Positions 28,810 through 38,180 of a DNA stretch of 64,000 bases are shown here, one piece after another. Source of the DNA: Olivibacter oleidegradans (GTDB taxonomy: Bacteria; Bacteroidota; Bacteroidia; Sphingobacteriales; Sphingobacteriaceae); assembly GCF_042432805.1 (NCBI RefSeq), contig NZ_JBHLWO010000001.1, positions 558,001 to 622,000 of the forward strand. The letters run 5' to 3'. The first letter of the stretch is position 1. Each line of letters opens with the position of its first letter. The position numbers and the translations under genes are program-made. The notes under the pieces were generated by a model. That model was not told the DNA's origin and searched no databases. It worked only from the letters and a program-made list of their open reading frames with translations.

Positions 28810-30759
28810 CTAAAACTTCATAACGAAGCCTCCATTTCCTTTCATCGATATCGGAAGCTTGTTTGTCGCCGTAATAGTTTGATGTGTTATAAGCTCCGAA
28901 CCATTCCCATCTGTAAATAACGCTCCTTGCTTTCCATCAATAAAAGACAAGTTAAGCGCCAATTGTTTCTCTTGCGTTTCTCCATTAATTCCAGCTATAT
29001 ACCAATTATCGCCTGATTTACGGGCAATAATTACATATTTACCGGGATACCCATCAATGAACTTCACATCATCCCAGCTGTTTGGCAACGCACGTAAAAA
29101 ATGCTGGACATCTTCCGATACATGTTTCATTCCTTCCGGTGACTCTGCGTAATGTTGGATACCTGAAAGAAAAAGTACACTTGTTGCCAATTCAAACGCA
29201 CTACTTGTTTTGCGTTGCACACTGCTTTGAATTTTATAAAGATTCATCGGTGTGAAATCCATCGGATCGAATGCATTGCGTGTAAAAGGAAGCATGGTAG
29301 CGTGCGTTGCTTCTTTATCAGCGTCGGCTTGACCAAAAGTGACCATTTCAAAACCACGAACAGCTTCTGTAGTCATTAAGTGAGGGTAGGTTCTTGCCCA
29401 ACCTCTTGGCAAAGTAGCGCCATGAAAGTTTACTAATAATTGGTAGCTGGCTGCGTCTTCCAAGATTTCTTGATAATAACGAATAACTGATTGACCATCT
29501 CCTCCGAAGAAATCGACCTTGATTCCTTTAATGCCCATTTCCTTTAAACGCTTAAACTCCTGTTGCCTATCGGTATGGGTTAACAATTTATCTTTTGGCG
29601 TGTATTTTACCGTGTTCCAGTCTCCCGCAGAATTATACCATAAAATTAGCCCAACACCTTTCCGGCTGGCATACGCCGATAATTCAGCGATTTTTTCGTA
29701 GCCAATCTTTGTATCCCAGTTCACATCAATCAGGCAATATTGCCATTTCATATTTGCCGCAAAATCAATATACCGCTTTTGTTCATCATAGGTAATAAAA
29801 TCGTCCTTGGAATTAATCCAGCTCCACGAGGCCTTACCGGGTTTAATAAAGGAGGAATCGGTATCCATCGCGGGCGAAGCAAGGTCGGTCCCTAAGGTAG
29901 ATTCAATTATGGTTGCCAAATTACCAACGGTAACAATCCTCCATGGAGAATAGAACGCTTTATCTGAACGAGGCAAAATACCATCGTTTACTATTTCTTC
30001 CCTGGAATCAGGAAAAGCCACTTGATAAACTCCATTGGGCGATTGCGCGGCTAAATGGGTTGCACAATATTGGCTATCCAAAGCCGATTCTGTAATAAGT
30101 AACCAGTTATTGCCGCTTTTAAACAGCGAAGGATATATCCAGCCCGCACCTGTTTTTTCCGCCGTCCCTACCGGTATTTCCTGCTCATAATGTTCCTCAT
30201 AAGAAGGATTCGTATGCTCCCAACCGGTTTTAGCAACGGCCATAGGTTGTAACCAAGCCTTCGACCCTGTTGGTAAGTGATAAGTTGTTAATTCTTTTTC
30301 AACCTTGGTGAGTGCTTTTATGTTAGGAAAATAATAACGGAAAGCTAAGCCATCATTTGCTAATTGAAATATGATGCGGCAATGTTGACCTTCTTCATTT
30401 TGTAACTCCAAAACCAGACCATTTGCTGCATAATGATTTTGCTTTCTCTTTGCATTGTACATTACATAGTTATCGCTAATTCCGTGATAGGCGGAATCAA
30501 ATGTTACTTGTAATTTGTCGTCAAACTTAGTTTGGCTAAGCAGGACACCCAACCGTGACGAGTCTAACACCAGGGTATCATTTTTACGGAGCTGATACCA
30601 TAGTCTTCCTTTCGCATCCAATTTATAAGTCAGGACGATTTTCCCGTCAGGGCTCTTCAACACCGACTGCGAGCTCGATTGGCAGGCCATAAAAGCCAGA
30701 CAATATAGAAATGATGTACTATACTTGATCCACTGGCATATTTGCTTAAATCGTATCAT
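28810..30759 (-). CDS. GH97 glycoside hydrolase, retaining type
   Basis: 649 aa lipoprotein (lipobox AFMAC, Cys26). The N-terminal beta-sandwich (KSPDGKIVLTYKLD), the central barrel (YCLIDVNWD, LILWYNSAGDW, GIKGIKVDFFGGDGQ) and the C-terminal GIQHYAESPEGM identify GH97. Asp416 in KVDFF fits the nucleophile of the retaining alpha-galactosidase branch rather than the inverting, SusB-like alpha-glucosidase branch. In Bacteroides, related GH97 enzymes from arabinan/arabinogalactan loci also cleave beta-L-arabinopyranosides, which suits this operon (inference). It starts one base after the epimerase stop codon and is the last gene of the operon. Confidence 0.88.
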   Translation of the reverse strand: MIRFKQICQWIKYSTSFLYCLAFMACQSSSQSVLKSPDGKIVLTYKLDAKGRLWYQLRKNDTLVLDSSRLGVLLSQTKFDDKLQVTFDSAYHGISDNYVMYNAKRKQNHYAANGLVLELQNEEGQHCRIIFQLANDGLAFRYYFPNIKALTKVEKELTTYHLPTGSKAWLQPMAVAKTGWEHTNPSYEEHYEQEIPVGTAEKTGAGWIYPSLFKSGNNWLLITESALDSQYCATHLAAQSPNGVYQVAFPDSREEIVNDGILPRSDKAFYSPWRIVTVGNLATIIESTLGTDLASPAMDTDSSFIKPGKASWSWINSKDDFITYDEQKRYIDFAANMKWQYCLIDVNWDTKIGYEKIAELSAYASRKGVGLILWYNSAGDWNTVKYTPKDKLLTHTDRQQEFKRLKEMGIKGIKVDFFGGDGQSVIRYYQEILEDAASYQLLVNFHGATLPRGWARTYPHLMTTEAVRGFEMVTFGQADADKEATHATMLPFTRNAFDPMDFTPMNLYKIQSSVQRKTSSAFELATSVLFLSGIQHYAESPEGMKHVSEDVQHFLRALPNSWDDVKFIDGYPGKYVIIARKSGDNWYIAGINGETQEKQLALNLSFIDGKQGALFTDGNGSELITHQTITATNKLPISMKGNGGFVMKF

Positions 30760-30760
30760 C

Positions 30761-31909
30761 TTATTTAATTGAAAATTTATAGATTGTTTTGGTCTTGTAA
30801 GGCTCGCCCGGTCTTAACTCAGTGGAAGGAAAAGCTGGTTGGTTGGGTGAATCAGGAAAATGTTGTGTTTCCAGACAAAAGGCCGAGCGATATCCGTAAT
30901 CTTTCCCGTCTTTGCCTATCTTTTGTCCTCCCTCCATAAAATTGCCGCTATAAAATTGTATGCCCGGCTCTTCAGTCAACACTTCCATCTCAATCCCTGT
31001 TTTTTTGCTATATACCAAAGCAGCTGTTTGTAAGCCTTCTTTTTTGTTCAACACAAAATTATGGTCATATCCCTTCCCTCTTTCTATCTGCTCATCATCC
31101 GCATTGATACGCGCACCGATTGGAGTCGCTTTTCTAAAATCGAAAGGCGTACCGGTAACGTCCATAAATTTACCGGTAGGAATCAGGGTTTCGTCTACAG
31201 GTGTAATCTGGTCTGCATATAGGGTTAAATCATGATCTAAAATGGTTGAATCTCCTTCACCATTTAAATTGAAGTAAGCATGGTTCGTTAAATTTAAAAC
31301 AGTTGGTTTATCGGTCGTAGCGGTATAATCGATTTCCAAGCTATTGTTTTCTTTTAGGGAGTAAAGCACCGTCATATCAACGTTACCAGGATACCCCGCT
31401 TCCCCATCGGTCGAGTGATAAGTCAATTTAAGTGTTTTTTCATCTATCTGTTCGGCATCCCATACCCTATCATATACACCATTAGTCCCTCCGTGCAGTG
31501 AATTTTCTCCGTCATTTTTTTCCAGTTGATACGTTTTTCCATTGAGGGTAAATTGACCTTTTGCGATGCGATTTCCATACCGGCCTACAATAGCACCGTA
31601 AAAAGTTGCTTTATTTGCTTTGTAAGTTTCGGCCTTGTCATAGCCTAATACGACGTCTGTTTGTGTATTTTCTTTATTCGGGACTAACAAACTTACCAAA
31701 CGCGCCCCGTAATTGGTAATGGCCGCTTTTGCCTTACCATTTATCAATGTATACAGTTTTACCTCTTTTCCATCAATTTCAGCATTAAAACCGGAAGTTG
31801 TATCAACTTTCACCGTATCCGCCGTTTCAGCAGATTGTTGGGTACGCTGGTTGCATGCTCCGTTTAACAGACCCGCGGCTATTGCAGCAATGTAAATTAT
31901 TTTGCTCAT
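30761..31909 (-). CDS. galM: Aldose 1-epimerase (mutarotase), lipoprotein form
   Basis: 382 aa. Lipobox LNGAC (Cys19) indicates a periplasm-facing lipoprotein. GalM pattern: TNYGARLVSLLVPNK, FYGAIVGRYGNRIAKGQF, LHGGTNGVYDRVWD, LNLTNHAYFNLNGEG (catalytic His) and YSGNFMEGG near the C-terminus (catalytic Glu region precedes in FCLETQHFPDSPNQP). It interconverts alpha and beta anomers of aldoses released by the GH51, GH43 and GH97 enzymes, probably L-arabinose or galactose in the periplasm. Spaced 11 nt after the GH43 stop and 1 nt before GH97, clearly one transcript. Confidence 0.92.
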   Translation of the reverse strand: MSKIIYIAAIAAGLLNGACNQRTQQSAETADTVKVDTTSGFNAEIDGKEVKLYTLINGKAKAAITNYGARLVSLLVPNKENTQTDVVLGYDKAETYKANKATFYGAIVGRYGNRIAKGQFTLNGKTYQLEKNDGENSLHGGTNGVYDRVWDAEQIDEKTLKLTYHSTDGEAGYPGNVDMTVLYSLKENNSLEIDYTATTDKPTVLNLTNHAYFNLNGEGDSTILDHDLTLYADQITPVDETLIPTGKFMDVTGTPFDFRKATPIGARINADDEQIERGKGYDHNFVLNKKEGLQTAALVYSKKTGIEMEVLTEEPGIQFYSGNFMEGGQKIGKDGKDYGYRSAFCLETQHFPDSPNQPAFPSTELRPGEPYKTKTIYKFSIK

Positions 31910-31920
31910 GATTATACTAT

Positions 31921-32946
31921 CTATTGGTTTGATAATTCATTATTAATCAACAAAGGCCAACCTTTGTTGTCCCATTTTAATTTCTCAATTCTTAATTTAG
32001 GTTTACCCTGATCCTGAGCGTCATAGCCATGAAAAACGAGATAATCGTCTTCTTCAAGCTTTATTACGGCATTATGCCCGACGCCATGCCATCGGCTATC
32101 GCCCGCCAAAAGGAGTTTACCACCGGCAGAAGCCAAGTCTTTCCCCTGATCGTCCAAATAAGGTCCTGTCACCTTTTTCGCTCTTCCCACAATCATTTTA
32201 TAAGTGCTTGCCGCTCCTTTGCAACAATAATCGATGGAGGCAAAAAGATAATAATAGCCTCCCCGTTTAAAGATAAAAGGAGCTTCAACGGCATTGCCCC
32301 CTGCATCAACTGGATTGTTGTCTATGGCTGGGGGATTAGGTGCCCGGCGATTTATCTTTCTACTGGCAAGTGTTGGTATAGTAAGCAAATCGTCCTCCGT
32401 TCGCATACCGTCTCTACTTAGTCTCACCAATTTGATACCGTCCCAAAAGGAACCAAATGCAAGAAATGGATGCCCACTTTCGTCGAAGACTAGATTGGGA
32501 TCTATGGCGTTCCAATTCGTCTTCCCAGGTATCGACTGGATCACTTTTCCACGGTCCGTCCACTTAAACCCCGAATCTTGCGGATTTAAAGTTGGATTAG
32601 TCGCTAGTCCAATACAGGAGGTGTTTTTTCCAAAAGCAGATATACTATAATAAAGATAGTACAAGCCGTTAAAATAATGGATATCAGGTGCCCAAATATG
32701 CCCTTTAAATGTTGGCACTTCCCGCTTTGCCCAGGTCGGTGATTCCGGAAAAACAGGTGCCTGTTTAGACCAGTTTTCCAAATCGGTTGAAGACCATACA
32801 TCAATACCATCTCCGGTAGCAAAGAGATAATATTTATCGTCTGCCGAAATCAACACCGGATCGTGTACGATTACCTGTCCCGGCTGCTGTGCATAGCTAG
32901 AACAGGTAATCACGAGAAATACAACAATTAGATTCCGGCTTAGCAT
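31921..32946 (-). CDS. GH43 endo-1,5-alpha-L-arabinanase, secreted
   Basis: 341 aa with signal peptide ending YAQ. Five-blade GH43 fold with the three catalytic acids visible: base Asp29 in HDPV, pKa modulator Asp149 in NWNAIDP, acid Glu221 in VEAPFIF; also HIWAPDI and AFGSFWDGIK, phrases typical of endo-arabinanases (GH43_4/5-like). It would cut the alpha-1,5 backbone of arabinan. It lies 2 nt after the upstream GH51 stop. Confidence 0.88.
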   Translation of the reverse strand: MLSRNLIVVFLVITCSSYAQQPGQVIVHDPVLISADDKYYLFATGDGIDVWSSTDLENWSKQAPVFPESPTWAKREVPTFKGHIWAPDIHYFNGLYYLYYSISAFGKNTSCIGLATNPTLNPQDSGFKWTDRGKVIQSIPGKTNWNAIDPNLVFDESGHPFLAFGSFWDGIKLVRLSRDGMRTEDDLLTIPTLASRKINRRAPNPPAIDNNPVDAGGNAVEAPFIFKRGGYYYLFASIDYCCKGAASTYKMIVGRAKKVTGPYLDDQGKDLASAGGKLLLAGDSRWHGVGHNAVIKLEEDDYLVFHGYDAQDQGKPKLRIEKLKWDNKGWPLLINNELSNQ

Positions 32947-32948
32947 AT

Positions 32949-34919
32949 CTATTTAATCTTGATTTTGAAGATATGAAAAGAATAGGGTGATAAGTCGGAG
33001 ATTATCGTTTTCCCTTTAAGCGTCACCTTGTCAATTTTCGGGCTGACTTTATTGGGATGCTGAATGGAATTCTCTTCCGCTAATCCAGCGGTCAACACAA
33101 TATGTTCTACTTCTTTTGCTAAATTTTCTTTTGTTTGTATATTAAAACTACCATTGATAGGATAATCGTTATGATTTACCACCTTAATGATCGCTTCGTT
33201 GGTTTTACTGTCTAGTACCGCGGACGCATATAGACCATCCTGACCACTAGGAATCACGTTATCCATACGAACGGAGATTACATGAGTTCCTTTGTTTATA
33301 GCGTATAGCTTCTGCACTTGATAGTTCGGTGTACCGTATGCTTGCAAATTATCCACCCAAATAAGGTCAGGTGTCCATTGCCATCCGTCAACATGAGCGA
33401 ATAAGGGTGCATAAGAAGCCATACCGACAACGTCTGCATTTCGTTCTACCCCGGTTAGGAATGCTGCTTCGGCAATAGCCGCTTTCCAGTTATTTCGGTT
33501 ACCGGTACCTGCGGTCCGATCAGTATGGGCAGCATATTCACCCGCAAAAATTTTTGGTCCTTGGCGATCATAAGCGTCATAGCGATTAGCATGGGTCAAA
33601 AACCAATCGGGACTGCGATAATAATGTTCATCAATAAAATCGACCTTTAGTCGTCTTAACTCCTTATTAAGAAATTCAAAACGTTCGCCTTCGGGATCGG
33701 TACCTGAACTAGCTACAATCTTAATATTCGGATATCGTTCGTTAAGGGCTTTTTTGAAGACTTCAAGTCGTTCTATATATTGCGGACCCCAGTTTTCATT
33801 CCCTACTCCTAACATTTTTAAATTGAAGGGCAGCGGATGTCCCATTTCGGCACGCAGTTTTCCCCATTTTGTGCCGGTATCCCCATTAGCAAATTCTATT
33901 AGATCCAATGCATCCTGTACATATTCATCCAGTTCATCTATTGGAACCAGCTCGGCCGTATTGAACTGGCAAGCCATACCGCAGTTCAAGATGGGCAATG
34001 GCTCGGCCCCGATATCCTCCGCCAACTGAAAATATTCAAAGAACCCTAATCCAAAGCTTTGATAATAATCAGGTGTTAAGCGATGCTTAAACTCGGTATT
34101 CCATCGATTGATGATGAGCTTACGATCCTCAATCGGCCCAACGGTCTTTTTCCATTGAAAACGATTAGCTAAGTCTCTGCCTTCAACGATACACCCACCG
34201 GGAAATCGTATAAAACCCGGTTTCATGTCCGCCAATAATTGAACCATATCTTTCCGTAAGCCCCCGGGTCTGTTTTTCCAAGTATCTTCCGGGAAAAGCG
34301 AAATCATATCTACATCTAGCGTACCCTTCCCTTCGAACCAGAGAACAAGTTTCGCTTTTGGTTCCGTTTTAGCGGCTCGGAAGCTTATCTGCTGCTTTTG
34401 CCAATCCGTCCCGGTTTTTTCCGGACGAAGCGTACTCTCCCCTATTACAGCACCCAAGGTATCCACCAGCTGTAAACGTAAAGTAATGCCAGGTACAGCT
34501 TGTTTATACAAGACACTAAAGTCATATCGAAGTCCCTGCTTAATCCCCATGCCGCGGAAACCTTCGTTTTGTAATCCAACTTTTTCTGATGATAAGCTTG
34601 TGTTAACCCGTAAAAAACGTGGATTATTGGGTTTGTCTTTTCGATTCAATACCAAGAAGGTTCCCTCTCCGATCTTCTCACCCAATTTCTTCCAGCCCAT
34701 AAAAGGATCTGCGAATTCAAAGGACCTATTCTTTATAAGTTCAGCATAGATTCCGCCGTCCGCTCCTAAATTAATATCCTCAAAAAACACCCCCCACATA
34801 TTGGGGGATATGTTTCCTGTAGGATGTGAAATATCGATAGTAAACGATTTCTTTTCTTGCGCACTTAAGCCGAGTGCGCAACTCAAAATAAATACTCCCA
34901 GTAACTTCCGTCGAATCAT
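32949..34919 (-). CDS. GH51 alpha-L-arabinofuranosidase with N-terminal carbohydrate-binding-like domain
   Basis: 656 aa, signal peptide ending LSAQ. After GVFFEDINLGADGGIYAELIKNRSFEF comes an inserted CBM4-like beta-sandwich (about residues 70-210), then the GH51 barrel: IRFPGGCIVEG, acid/base Glu375 in GVGNENWG, and nucleophile Glu461 in FAGEYAAHT, closing with the beta domain. It removes terminal alpha-L-arabinofuranosyl side chains. This is the larger, CBM-bearing GH51 form; the neighbour at 34947 is the shorter form, so the pair probably divides linkage or substrate size. Confidence 0.92.
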   Translation of the reverse strand: MIRRKLLGVFILSCALGLSAQEKKSFTIDISHPTGNISPNMWGVFFEDINLGADGGIYAELIKNRSFEFADPFMGWKKLGEKIGEGTFLVLNRKDKPNNPRFLRVNTSLSSEKVGLQNEGFRGMGIKQGLRYDFSVLYKQAVPGITLRLQLVDTLGAVIGESTLRPEKTGTDWQKQQISFRAAKTEPKAKLVLWFEGKGTLDVDMISLFPEDTWKNRPGGLRKDMVQLLADMKPGFIRFPGGCIVEGRDLANRFQWKKTVGPIEDRKLIINRWNTEFKHRLTPDYYQSFGLGFFEYFQLAEDIGAEPLPILNCGMACQFNTAELVPIDELDEYVQDALDLIEFANGDTGTKWGKLRAEMGHPLPFNLKMLGVGNENWGPQYIERLEVFKKALNERYPNIKIVASSGTDPEGERFEFLNKELRRLKVDFIDEHYYRSPDWFLTHANRYDAYDRQGPKIFAGEYAAHTDRTAGTGNRNNWKAAIAEAAFLTGVERNADVVGMASYAPLFAHVDGWQWTPDLIWVDNLQAYGTPNYQVQKLYAINKGTHVISVRMDNVIPSGQDGLYASAVLDSKTNEAIIKVVNHNDYPINGSFNIQTKENLAKEVEHIVLTAGLAEENSIQHPNKVSPKIDKVTLKGKTIISDLSPYSFHIFKIKIK

Positions 34920-34946
34920 TATGTTATATATCTTTCGTTTGTACCT

Positions 34947-36491
34947 TTAATTTAACGCTAAGACGGCCACAGAGAATGGCGGTAGCGTGACCGAAATTTG
35001 GTTATTTTTCATTTTGGCTCCTTTAAATATTTCTGGTTTTATGTAGCCTGGATTCTCAAAAGAATTATAATCTCTAAGTTTTTTTGAAGTAAGTAATCGT
35101 CCGTTTAGATTTTTGTATTTTCTATCACTTAAGTCGATCGTAATTTCTTGCTGGTTTTTAGGGTCGATGTTTACCAACGATATATGTGTATTGCCGTCCT
35201 CTGCGATGGATGCCGAAGCGGAAACCGCTGGAATTGATTCGCCGTTAAATGAAAGCTCTTGGCTATTTACTTCAATAGGAACCAATCTAGCATCCTGATG
35301 CACTTTGTACATTTCCAAAACATGATAGGTCGGAGTCACCAGCATCTTATCACCTTCGGTTAATATAACCGCTTGTAGCACATTCACAGTTTGCGCCAGA
35401 TTAGCCATTCGCACCCGTTCTGCATGATTGTTGAATATATTGAGCGTCATACCGGCTATCATCGCATCCCTCATGGTATTTTGTTGATATAAAAAGCCGG
35501 GATTAGTGCCGGGCTCTACCTCGTACCAGCCACCCCACTCATCAACAACAAGCGCGATTTCTTTTTTAGGATCATATTTATCCATGATAGCACTATGCTT
35601 CTCAACCAGCTCATTCATGAACCAGGCAGATTTCATCGTTTTGAAATACTGTTCATCGGTATACATGGTTGCTGAACCTTTCTTTTGCCAGTCAATTACC
35701 GCATAATGATGTAATGCTAAGCCCTTGACCAAAGATTTGGGAATCTTTTTCATAAGCGTTTCGGTCCATTCATAATTATCGCTGTTGGCTCCGGATGCAA
35801 TACGAAACAGCCCGCCGCTATTGGTCCAATCTGACATAAAGGTGGCGTATTTACGGTATACATCCGCATAATACTCCGGCGTCATATTGCCCCCGCATCC
35901 CCACGCTTCGTTACCAACTCCCCAGAACTTAACCTTCCAGGGTTTGTCTCGCCCGTTTTCCCTCCGAAGATCGGACATGGGGCTTTTTCCATCAAAATTG
36001 ACGTATTGTACCCAATCGGCCAGTTCTTGTACTTCCCCACTACCTACATTACCAGCTAGGTAGGGTTCGGTGCCAAGAAGTTCACACATATTTAAAAAAT
36101 CATGCGTTCCAAAGCTGTTATTCTCAGTAACTCCTCCCCACCAAGTATTTACGATGCTTGGTCGCTTTCCTTTTGGCCCGATACCATCTTTCCAATGATA
36201 GGTATCTGCAAAACAACCACCCGGCCAACGAAGGTTTGGTATGTTTAATTTTTTTAATGCCTCTATCACATCATTGCGAACACCGTTGGTATGTGGAACG
36301 GTTTTATTGTCCTCGCCTACATAAATGCCATCGTAGATGCAACGGCCCAAATGTTCGGCAAAATGCCCATAGATATGTTTATTAATGGTAATGGTGTCTT
36401 TCCCCGGCAATAATTTCACCAGGTTTTGTGCCCATAATGTCGTACTGGAAATCAGCAAGGACAGTAAGGCAATAAGTGGTTTTTTATTCAT
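34947..36491 (-). CDS. GH51 alpha-N-arabinofuranosidase, short form
   Basis: About 514 aa from the ATG at 36491 (MNKKPLIALLSLLISSTTLWAQ, a proper signal peptide); the ATG at 36515 would prepend eight polar residues. Barrel motifs: YGHFAEHLGRCIYDGI, LRWPGGCFADTYHW, acid/base Glu195 in GVGNEAWG and nucleophile Glu318 in VVDEWGGW (numbering from 36491). The family hydrolyses alpha-1,2/1,3/1,5-arabinofuranosyl bonds. A perfect AraR-type operator at 36557-36575 sits between this gene and SusD, so the hydrolase block probably has its own regulated promoter inside the larger locus. Confidence 0.92.
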   Translation of the reverse strand: MNKKPLIALLSLLISSTTLWAQNLVKLLPGKDTITINKHIYGHFAEHLGRCIYDGIYVGEDNKTVPHTNGVRNDVIEALKKLNIPNLRWPGGCFADTYHWKDGIGPKGKRPSIVNTWWGGVTENNSFGTHDFLNMCELLGTEPYLAGNVGSGEVQELADWVQYVNFDGKSPMSDLRRENGRDKPWKVKFWGVGNEAWGCGGNMTPEYYADVYRKYATFMSDWTNSGGLFRIASGANSDNYEWTETLMKKIPKSLVKGLALHHYAVIDWQKKGSATMYTDEQYFKTMKSAWFMNELVEKHSAIMDKYDPKKEIALVVDEWGGWYEVEPGTNPGFLYQQNTMRDAMIAGMTLNIFNNHAERVRMANLAQTVNVLQAVILTEGDKMLVTPTYHVLEMYKVHQDARLVPIEVNSQELSFNGESIPAVSASASIAEDGNTHISLVNIDPKNQQEITIDLSDRKYKNLNGRLLTSKKLRDYNSFENPGYIKPEIFKGAKMKNNQISVTLPPFSVAVLALN

Positions 36492-36535
36492 GGTATCAAT
36501 TTTGGTATCTAACAAATAATTGGCTATACGCTCGT

Positions 36536-36575
36536 CTAAGATAGGAAAATATTAATAAATGTAAAATAAACATTT
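36536..36575 (-). promoter_or_regulatory. AraR-type operator and possible -7 element of the GH51 operon
   Basis: TAAATGT-N7-ACATTTA, half-sites 36557-36562 and 36570-36575, perfectly symmetric. On the minus strand a TATCTTAG element (36543-36536) resembles TAnnTTTG and is centred about 27 nt downstream of the operator centre, the same distance as at the susC promoter near 41294. Confidence 0.6.
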
Positions 36576-36602
36576 AAAAACCATCCTATTCAGCTATTCC
36601 TT

Positions 36603-38162
36603 TTAATTTGCCGAATTAGGCAACAAGTTTCTATTAAGATCTAACTCTCGCTGTGGAATGGGAAGGTATTCCTTTCCTGCTCGCCAGGTGTCAAAATCGT
36701 TATCATTTTCTTTCAGTTTGGCAAGTTTATCCGGATCATATAACCAGCCCCATCGGATAATGTCATTAATCCGAATTCCCTCAATAGCTAGCTCTAGAAA
36801 TCGTTCATGTGCGATTTGATCGCGCATTTGCTCTTGTGTCATATTCGGCTTTACACTCGCCAGATCAGGAAGTTTCGCGCGATCTCTTACTTGTTGTATA
36901 TAAGGATAGGCTTGGTCTGTCTGGCCAAGTTCGTTCAGCGCTTCCGCATACATGAGTAATACGTCAGCATACCGAAGAATACGGTAATTAATGCCTGAGT
37001 TTTCCACGCCGTTATTTTCATTTGTATAGCCTGGAATACCATCATGGGTATATTTACGCGGATAGATATTGCTCTTCGGATTTTTCCAAACATCCCCATA
37101 GGCCAATTCGGACACACCTGGCTCAAAGGAAGCAATGGTAGATAGCAGTCTGGGATCGAGCTCACCATCTATTGTCCGCTCTTCCTTAAATTCATTATAA
37201 AGTCCTCTTGTAGGCAAAAAGTCAGAATAACCAAAACCGTCCATGGCATAGGTATGCCCAACAGAAGAGACTTGCTTCCAGTTGGCATTCGGCTCTCCTC
37301 CGTAATTGAAGACAGTTCCTCCAACCGTTTCCGGGTCGGCAAATTGGACTTCAAATAAAGACTCGGCATTATTTTCGTTAGTTGGCTTGAAGTTATCTCG
37401 ATAATCAGTCATTAAACGATAGGTATTCAGCGTTGGCCCTTCTATTAGCAATCGGAATTGCTCAGCCGCTGCTGCCCAATTTTTCCGATAGAGAAACACT
37501 TTCCCGAGCATTCCCACTGCAGCGCCCTTCGTAACTCTCCCGGTTTGATTGGCATCAGGCCCGGATACCGTACTATAAGAAATCGGTAACAACTCTACTG
37601 CAGCACGAAGGTCGTCGATAATCTGTTGCCATAAAACCTCTTCAGAGGCTGTTGCCGGGTAATAATCCTGCCTATCGACAGGAGGTGTAAGAATAACGGG
37701 AACAGTCTTATAAGTATTTGCTAGGGTAAAATAGGCTAAACCCCTTAAAAAATGAGCTTGTCCAAATAGACGATCCTTCAATGCTTGATCCATCTCAATC
37801 TTGGGAACAAACGTAAGCACTTGATTTGCCCTGTATATCAATTGATACCATTGCGACCAAACCCACTCTACTGGTCCGGAGGTTGACATAACCGTAAACT
37901 TTCCCGTTTGCACCAAATCGCCCCAGGGGCTGTCTCCTACAAAATCATCTCCTCTTGCATCGGTAAGAGCAGGCATCATCCGCATATAGGTACCGTCTTG
38001 AATCAGACTATTGTAAATGGCGATAACACCCGCCGATGCTTGCTCTGCTGTTTGCCAATAAGTCTCTACTTGTTCTTGTTTTTGACTATTAAGATCTAGT
38101 TTTTTATCGCATCCAACCATCAACATGGAGAATAAAAACAGTGCGATTATATATCTTTTCAT
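36603..38162 (-). CDS. SusD/RagB family arabinan-binding lipoprotein
   Basis: 519 aa; lipobox LMVGC with Cys18. SusD features: TYWQTAEQASAGVIAIYNSLI, FLRGLAYFTLANTY, and the C-terminal RILRYADVLLMYAEALNELGQ followed by HERFLELAIEGIRINDIIRWG. It would bind arabinan or arabino-oligosaccharides at the surface, with the SusC partner 18 nt upstream. The substrate is inferred from the downstream GH51/GH43 genes. Confidence 0.93.
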   Translation of the reverse strand: MKRYIIALFLFSMLMVGCDKKLDLNSQKQEQVETYWQTAEQASAGVIAIYNSLIQDGTYMRMMPALTDARGDDFVGDSPWGDLVQTGKFTVMSTSGPVEWVWSQWYQLIYRANQVLTFVPKIEMDQALKDRLFGQAHFLRGLAYFTLANTYKTVPVILTPPVDRQDYYPATASEEVLWQQIIDDLRAAVELLPISYSTVSGPDANQTGRVTKGAAVGMLGKVFLYRKNWAAAAEQFRLLIEGPTLNTYRLMTDYRDNFKPTNENNAESLFEVQFADPETVGGTVFNYGGEPNANWKQVSSVGHTYAMDGFGYSDFLPTRGLYNEFKEERTIDGELDPRLLSTIASFEPGVSELAYGDVWKNPKSNIYPRKYTHDGIPGYTNENNGVENSGINYRILRYADVLLMYAEALNELGQTDQAYPYIQQVRDRAKLPDLASVKPNMTQEQMRDQIAHERFLELAIEGIRINDIIRWGWLYDPDKLAKLKENDNDFDTWRAGKEYLPIPQRELDLNRNLLPNSAN

Positions 38163-38180
38163 AATTATTTTGATTATATA

